From Halovivax limisalsi (lineage in GTDB: Archaea; Halobacteriota; Halobacteria; Halobacteriales; Natrialbaceae): a DNA stretch of 64,000 bases. Every line of letters starts with the position of its first letter. The first letter of the stretch is position 1. The stretch is from the NCBI RefSeq assembly GCF_023093535.1, contig NZ_CP095757.1:3782001-3846000 (forward strand). Reading direction: 5' to 3'. Below, piece after piece: positions 59,266 through 64,000 of the stretch. The notes beneath the pieces were generated by a model. The model had not been told where the DNA came from. It did not search any database and worked only from the letters and a program-made list of their open reading frames with translations. Made by a program: the position numbers and the translations under genes.

Positions 59266-60230
59266 CTCGAACGCACCTCCGCTGGTCCAGCAGCCGGCTC
59301 GGAGGCCGCCCCCGCATCCTCGCCGGCGAGCGCCTCGCGGAAGGCCGCTTCGAGTCCCGGCTCGCGAACCTCGAAGCGGTCGAGCTGGTCGTACTCGAGC
59401 GTCGAAAGCCGTTCGAACGCCGTCTCGCGGTCGCATTCGACTTCGATCGTCCCGTCGGTCGTCGCGACGTCGCCCCAGTCCTGCACCGCCGCGAGGAGTT
59501 CGGTTCGCGCGTCGCTTCCGGGCCCGCCGGACGGCGCGAGGACGACCGTGACGTCGTGGCCGCCGGCCGTCCGAAGGGACTCGACCGAGCCGGAGGCGCG
59601 AAGCTGTCCGTCCTCGAGGATGGCGACGTGGTCACAGAGCCGCTCTACCTCCGAGAGGACGTGCGAGGAGAGAACGACCGTCGCGTCGGTCTCACGGTCG
59701 ATCCGCTCGACGATCTCGTGGAACGTGGCGACGCCGCGTGGATCGAGGCCGGCCGTCGGCTCGTCCAGGACGAGCACCGGCGGGTCGGCAAGTAGCGCCG
59801 CGGCGAGCCCGAGCCGACGACCCATGCCGTTGGAGTAGCCCGCGACGGACCGGTCGGCGGCGCCGGTCAGGCCGACGGTGTCGAGCGCGCCGCGAATCCG
59901 CCGTTTTCGGTCGTCGATCCCACGAATCTGGGCCTGGACCTCGAGTACCTCGCGGCCGGTTAATCCCGCCGGGAATCCGGCGTGTTCCGGCAGGAACGCG
60001 ACCCGCTCGCGAACGCGGTGGCCGGCGTCTTCGACGTCGAGGCCGCCGACCGCGATGCGGCCCGCCTCCGGTCGGTCGTACCCGACGAGGAGTTCGAAGA
60101 GCGTGGTCTTGCCAGCGCCGTTGGTTCCGAGGACGCCGAACGTCGAGCCCGACGGGATCGTCATCGAGGGCCCGTCGAGCGCGACGACGTCGCCGTATCG
60201 CTTCCGGACGTCAGTGATCGTGATCTCCAT
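59262..60230 (-). CDS. nosF: ABC ATPase of the nos cluster (NosF type)
   Basis: 322 residues. Walker A GTNGAGKTT (about 35), signature YSNGMGRRLGL, Walker B VLVLDEPTAGLD, H-loop SSHVLSE. The C-terminal 110 residues are a NosF-like accessory domain. The ATG lies 20 bp inside the nosD 3' end. Works with NosY and NosD. Confidence 0.88.
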   Translation of the reverse strand: MEITITDVRKRYGDVVALDGPSMTIPSGSTFGVLGTNGAGKTTLFELLVGYDRPEAGRIAVGGLDVEDAGHRVRERVAFLPEHAGFPAGLTGREVLEVQAQIRGIDDRKRRIRGALDTVGLTGAADRSVAGYSNGMGRRLGLAAALLADPPVLVLDEPTAGLDPRGVATFHEIVERIDRETDATVVLSSHVLSEVERLCDHVAILEDGQLRASGSVESLRTAGGHDVTVVLAPSGGPGSDARTELLAAVQDWGDVATTDGTIEVECDRETAFERLSTLEYDQLDRFEVREPGLEAAFREALAGEDAGAASEPAAGPAEVRSR

Positions 60231-61590
60231 AGTAGGACCTCCAGTCGTCGTGGGGTGAGTCGGCGAGCGGTCGGTGATCGACGATCCCGGGCGATTCGAC
60301 GACCGGGAACGAACTCTCGGCCAGTTTCACCGCGTCGAAGGCGGGACTCTCGGCAAAGACGGCCGCCTGCGGCTTCTCGCGGACCAGTTTCTCGACGGTC
60401 CCGGCGGGTCGGTGGCGGACGTCGCTGCGCCCGTCATCCTCGAGGTCGACGATCTGCGCGTTCGCCCAGAAGTTGCCCCGCTCTGAGTCGTTCCAGCTCG
60501 TCTGGGCGGTCGTCTCCGCGAACGCGGCCGCGCCGTTGGCGATGAAGCTGTTGCCCGAGACCACCTCGCCGCGGCTGCCCGCGGTGATGTGGATTCCGAC
60601 GTCGTTCTCCAGGACGAGGTTCGACGCGATGCGGATGTCCTGAGAGTTGTGGACGTAGAGGCCGTTGCCGTTGCCGACGAGGTCGTTTCCGACGATCTCG
60701 CTGTCCTCGACGTCTTTGACCAGGATCCCGTGGCCGCTCGTCCCGTCGTTGTTCACGGCGGTGTTGTTCGCGAGGGTCAGCCGCTTCGAGACCATCAGCG
60801 CGAAGCCGACGTCGTTGTCGAACGCGACGTTGTCGACGAGGCGGTTGTCGTTCGAGTACATGTAGTGGACGCCGTAGCGCACGTCCCACATCGCGTTGCC
60901 CTCCGCGACGACCTCCGCTGCCCACTGGTAGTAGATCCCGTCACGGACGGTCGTGATCGAGTTGTTGGACAGGCGGGCGCCGGTGGTTTCCCAGAGGTGG
61001 ATGCCGTTGCCGCGTTGGGCCAGCGGGACGTCCTCGCGCCCGGCGACGATCGAGTCCTCGACGGTGACGCCGGTGACGGTGCCGATCCAGACGCCGAATT
61101 GGATTTCGGTCAGTCGCAGCGACGACAGGGTGGCATTCGACCCCTTGACGGCGACGCCGCTGTCGGCGTCCCCGCGTTCGTAGCCGGCGTCGCGGATCCA
61201 GACGTTTTCGACGGTGACGTTCGGCGCGTCGATCACGACGACGCTTCCCTCGCCACCTCCGTCGATCACCGCGGCGTCCCGTTCGTCGGCCGCGAGCGTC
61301 AGGCCCGGCGTGTCGACGGTGACCCGCTCGTCGAACTGGCCGTCGAGGACGATCGTGTCACCTGGTTCTGCAGCGTCGACGGCCCGCTGGACCGAGTCGA
61401 ACGTCCGGCCGTCGAGGGTCGCGACGCCGTCGGTCTCGGGGTCGTCGACGTCGTGGACGGCCGGGACGTCCCCCTGCCAGCCGTCGACGCCCTCGGCGTC
61501 TGCGGACGATCCCGTTGCGGCGACGGCCGCCGCAGCCAGCGCACCGCCCAGGACAACGACGGCGGCGACGAGGAGTGCGCCCTCTCTCAC
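60211..61590 (-). CDS. nosD: Nitrous oxide maturation protein NosD, parallel beta-helix
   Basis: 459 residues from GTG 61590. N-terminal signal/anchor (GALLVAAVVVLGGALAAAAVAA), then right-handed beta-helix repeats (PbH1: NVTVENVWIRDA, NNSITTVRDGIYYQW, VGNDLVGNGNGLYVHNSQD, ENDVGIHI). Extracytoplasmic. Needed for CuZ assembly in NosZ in bacteria. Overlaps by 4 bp with the membrane-protein gene upstream and by 20 bp with nosF. Confidence 0.92.
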   Translation of the reverse strand: MREGALLVAAVVVLGGALAAAAVAATGSSADAEGVDGWQGDVPAVHDVDDPETDGVATLDGRTFDSVQRAVDAAEPGDTIVLDGQFDERVTVDTPGLTLAADERDAAVIDGGGEGSVVVIDAPNVTVENVWIRDAGYERGDADSGVAVKGSNATLSSLRLTEIQFGVWIGTVTGVTVEDSIVAGREDVPLAQRGNGIHLWETTGARLSNNSITTVRDGIYYQWAAEVVAEGNAMWDVRYGVHYMYSNDNRLVDNVAFDNDVGFALMVSKRLTLANNTAVNNDGTSGHGILVKDVEDSEIVGNDLVGNGNGLYVHNSQDIRIASNLVLENDVGIHITAGSRGEVVSGNSFIANGAAAFAETTAQTSWNDSERGNFWANAQIVDLEDDGRSDVRHRPAGTVEKLVREKPQAAVFAESPAFDAVKLAESSFPVVESPGIVDHRPLADSPHDDWRSYYGDHDH

Positions 61591-62402
61591 GGCCGCTCAC
61601 CTCCGTGATCGACGGGCGGGTTCCCGGCCGGTTCCCGCAGCGTGTCGGTGCCGCCGTCGTCTTCTGGTTTCAGGGGCGCGTCGGTGTCGCCGTCGTCTCC
61701 CGGTCCGTCCCCGATGCGTTCGCCGAGCCGGCCCCACCCGCCGCGCAGGAGGGCGGGCGCATCGGTGATCGTCGCCGGCGAGTTCCGGAGCGCGACGGCG
61801 ATGCCCAGCAGCGCGACCGCGGCGACGGCCATGTAGCCGCCGGGACCGAACCAGGCGGTCCCGCTGATGTTGGCGACCTCGTAGGTGCCAAGCAGCGGGG
61901 GGGTGAAGCCGTCAACGCCGTTGAGTGGGGCGTCCAGATCGAGCGAGTGGCCGGCCTGGTGGAGTCGGTACTGGATGATCGCCCCCATCGCCGCGAAGAT
62001 CGCGACCGCGGCGGCGAACAGGGCGGTGAGTCCCCGCGAGAGGGCGTCCGTCGGGAGCGCCGCGACGAGCACCGAGGCACCGGCGAGGCCGAGGAAGACC
62101 ACCGGCCCGAGAACCCACTCGGGGACGGCGACGGCCTTCTCGTGGACCGCGTAGTTCGGATCGGCGTGGACCGGGTCCGGGTAGTAGAACCCGACGTACT
62201 TGTTGAGGGCCCGAACTTCCTCCCAGTCCCCGCCGATCGCCGGGTGTGCGTAGAGTTCGACGACGAGCTGGTCGACGTACTGGGGCGCCGAGAGCGTGAT
62301 CCGCCACATCGGCATCCGTAACGCGAGCACGAACAGGACGGCTGCGACGATCGGGAGCAGCCGCCTGAGTTCGAGGGATCGCTCGAGGCGAGCGAGGGAC
62401 AT
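61587..62402 (-). CDS. Nos-operon membrane protein
   Basis: 271 residues from ATG 62402. Helices at about 13-31, 98-117, 122-145 and 190-208. Between the first two is an external loop rich in Tyr/His (YAHPAIGGDWEEVRALNKYVGFYYP, VHADPNYAVHEK) that could handle copper or haem. Acidic C-terminal tail. It sits between nosZ and nosD, where haloarchaeal nos operons commonly carry such a gene. Exact role unknown. Confidence 0.72.
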   Translation of the reverse strand: MSLARLERSLELRRLLPIVAAVLFVLALRMPMWRITLSAPQYVDQLVVELYAHPAIGGDWEEVRALNKYVGFYYPDPVHADPNYAVHEKAVAVPEWVLGPVVFLGLAGASVLVAALPTDALSRGLTALFAAAVAIFAAMGAIIQYRLHQAGHSLDLDAPLNGVDGFTPPLLGTYEVANISGTAWFGPGGYMAVAAVALLGIAVALRNSPATITDAPALLRGGWGRLGERIGDGPGDDGDTDAPLKPEDDGGTDTLREPAGNPPVDHGGERP

Positions 62403-62407
62403 CGTGA

Positions 62408-64000
62408 TCACTCCGCGGGTTCGACGATCAGTCGGGAGCGCATTTCGAGGTGCAGTGCGCTACAGAAGAACGCACAGTACATCCAGTAAACGCCCGCCTC
62501 GTCGGCCGTGAACGTCACTTCCCGGGTCTCCTGGGGCGCGAGCTTGATGTTGACGTCGTGCTCGGGGATGGCCAGGGAGTGTAAGATGTCGGTGGTGTTC
62601 TCGATGTTGGTCACCGTGAAGGTGACTTCGTCGCCTTCCGTAACGGTGACGTCGGTTAAGCCGAACTCGTTGCGCATCGAGTACATCTTGACGTGCACGC
62701 GGCCGTCCTCTCGGATCACCTCCGACTCGCCGTGTTCGACGAACTCCTCGTCGTAGTCCGCGGGATCGTACACCTTCGCGGGGTCGAGCTTGTCGGCGCT
62801 GACGATCGAGGCGTCGTGGGGTTCGGCGTAGGACGGCGTGTCCTTGACGAGACGCATTCCCTCCTCGTCGTCCCCGATGTAGATGAGCTGGTCGTTCTCG
62901 GGGTGCATCGGCCCGACGGGCAGGAAGCGGTCCTTCGAGAGCTTGTTCAGCGAGATCAGCCAGTCGCCTTGCGGATCCGCCGTGTACGATTCCGCCGCGA
63001 TCAGGTGCCCCGGATTGTAGTGGACGTCGATCTTCTCGACGATCGGGTCGGTCGACTGGGGATCGGCGTCGACCGCGGCCTCGATGTCCCACTTGACGAC
63101 CTGGGAGTCGATGAACAGCGTCGTGTAGGCGTGGCCGCGCCCGTCGTAGGCGGTGTGCAGCGGCCCCATCCCGAGCTGCGGGCGGCCGACGATGGCGTCG
63201 TTCGGATCGTCGACCTCGGCCAGCGCCTCGATGTCGATCACCGAGCAGGTCGGATCGAGTTTGCCGCTCGCGATGGCGTACGTTCCGTCCGGGGTGACGC
63301 TGACGCCGTGGGGGCTCTTCGAGACGTCGAGGTAGCGAACGATCGGCCGGTCGCCTTCGTTCAGCGAACTGTCGCGGGTACCGTCGACGACGGGGACGCC
63401 GCCGATCTCCTCGTAGTCGCCGGCCTCGACCGCCGCTTCGATGGCCGGCACGTCGAAGGCTTTCACCCAGTCGGTGTCAGTCGAGGACATCTCGCTCTCG
63501 GTGGTAGCGTGTTCGCTGTTGTAGCCCGTCGCGAAGAACCAGCGGCCCTCCTTGCCGCCGTCGCCGTTGTCCATGTTGCCGTCGACCAGGACTTCCCACT
63601 CGACGTTCATCGTCTCGGGATCGATCGCGGCGATGGTCGACGTGTAGTTCTCGGGATCGTCGAGATCGCGCCCGTCGTTGGGCATCGGAACGCGTAACTC
63701 GCCGACGCCGAAGACGTACTTCGTGTCCGGCAGGAGACAGCAGGCGCCGTGGGTCCCCTGCTGGTTCGGAATGTCGACGATGGCGTCGGTTTCGAAGTAT
63801 TTCAGGTCGATCCGGGCCATTCGGCCGTTTGCCTTGTCGTTGACGAACGCCCAGCGGCCGTCGTAGTCGTTGTCCGTCTGGCTCACGCGCGGGTGATGCG
63901 TGTCACCCCACGAGTAGCCACCCGCGTTCTCGAGCATCTCCCTCGTCCGGTCGTCGTACCCGTAGCCGCGGGCGCTCTCGGCGTTGAACACCGGAATCCG
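62408..64000 (-). CDS. nosZ: Nitrous oxide reductase NosZ, N-terminus beyond window
   Basis: The 527 residues from GTG 63991 plus further in-frame codons to the window edge; the true start is outside. The beta-propeller carries CuZ histidines in DTHHPRV, SEHATT, SPHG, GPLH, NPGH and EPHD. The cupredoxin domain holds CuA ligands: HSLAIPEHD and the CAFFCSALHLEM motif with two Cys, His and Met. The Ser after the second Cys (CSALH) replaces the His of classical clade I enzymes, as in clade II/haloarchaeal types. It reduces N2O to N2 outside the cell membrane. Confidence 0.95.
   Translation of the reverse strand, partial: RIPVFNAESARGYGYDDRTREMLENAGGYSWGDTHHPRVSQTDNDYDGRWAFVNDKANGRMARIDLKYFETDAIVDIPNQQGTHGACCLLPDTKYVFGVGELRVPMPNDGRDLDDPENYTSTIAAIDPETMNVEWEVLVDGNMDNGDGGKEGRWFFATGYNSEHATTESEMSSTDTDWVKAFDVPAIEAAVEAGDYEEIGGVPVVDGTRDSSLNEGDRPIVRYLDVSKSPHGVSVTPDGTYAIASGKLDPTCSVIDIEALAEVDDPNDAIVGRPQLGMGPLHTAYDGRGHAYTTLFIDSQVVKWDIEAAVDADPQSTDPIVEKIDVHYNPGHLIAAESYTADPQGDWLISLNKLSKDRFLPVGPMHPENDQLIYIGDDEEGMRLVKDTPSYAEPHDASIVSADKLDPAKVYDPADYDEEFVEHGESEVIREDGRVHVKMYSMRNEFGLTDVTVTEGDEVTFTVTNIENTTDILHSLAIPEHDVNIKLAPQETREVTFTADEAGVYWMYCAFFCSALHLEMRSRLIVEPAE

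Overview
The window is chromosomal DNA of a halophilic archaeon (Halobacteria, most likely Natrialbales-like). The evidence is high GC, strongly acidic proteins, ATGA/GTGA-coupled genes, leaderless TATA promoters, Tat-type lipoproteins, a PGF-CTERM protein, a histone doublet, a Bat-like regulator and an intron-containing elongator tRNA-Met.

Bases 1 to about 14,770 are the right-hand part of an integrated provirus that runs off the left edge. It carries a pleolipovirus-like structural block on the + strand (spike protein, signal-peptide membrane protein, two-helix membrane protein, packaging-type ATPase). Next comes an AT-richer accessory region (4.9-10 kb) of nuclease, HTH, zinc-ribbon and membrane-protein genes with two families of diverged DNA repeats. 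A ten-gene minus-strand operon (14,590 to 10,280) follows: a large putative replication protein, a Dam-type methylase and eight small Cys-rich proteins, several of only 38-39 aa. The element abuts the 3' end of tRNA-Met(CAU), the same class of site used by the temperate betapleolipovirus SNJ2 (from memory).

From 14.9 to 31 kb the content is mostly housekeeping: a wHTH/PemK toxin pair behind 18-bp-spaced operator iterons, moaB, tRNA-Asn, a Bat-like regulator next to crtB, the CCA-adding enzyme, an AbrB/PIN toxin-antitoxin pair with a palindrome over its promoter, an RPA / histone / histone deacetylase trio, tRNA-Arg followed by an array of partial tRNA tails, and an amino-acid permease fused to stress-protein domains.

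From 31 to 41 kb a class III aminotransferase, a zinc aspartoacylase-type deacylase and a complete five-gene Opp/Dpp-type ABC importer suggest uptake and breakdown of an N-acylated (di)amino compound.

From 41.3 to 48.7 kb lies the most exciting locus, a RiPP cluster of the linear azol(in)e-containing peptide (LAP/TOMM) type. It has a SagB-like dehydrogenase, a leader-binding ThiF-like protein and a YcaO cyclodehydratase ending in PHPYP, then an MFS exporter overlapping an S9 peptidase. Divergent from these is a 32-residue precursor gene (48,022-48,120) whose core is eight Gly followed by seven Ser. A GNAT acetyltransferase faces it.

The remainder holds an AMMECR1 protein, a DUF234-type ATPase, a Tat-exported protein with an apparent N-terminal frameshift, pncB and a pncA-like hydrolase for NAD salvage, a surface metalloprotease, a DDAH/amidinotransferase, and the start of a nos operon (nosZ cut by the window edge, then nosD, nosF, nosY) for nitrous oxide respiration.
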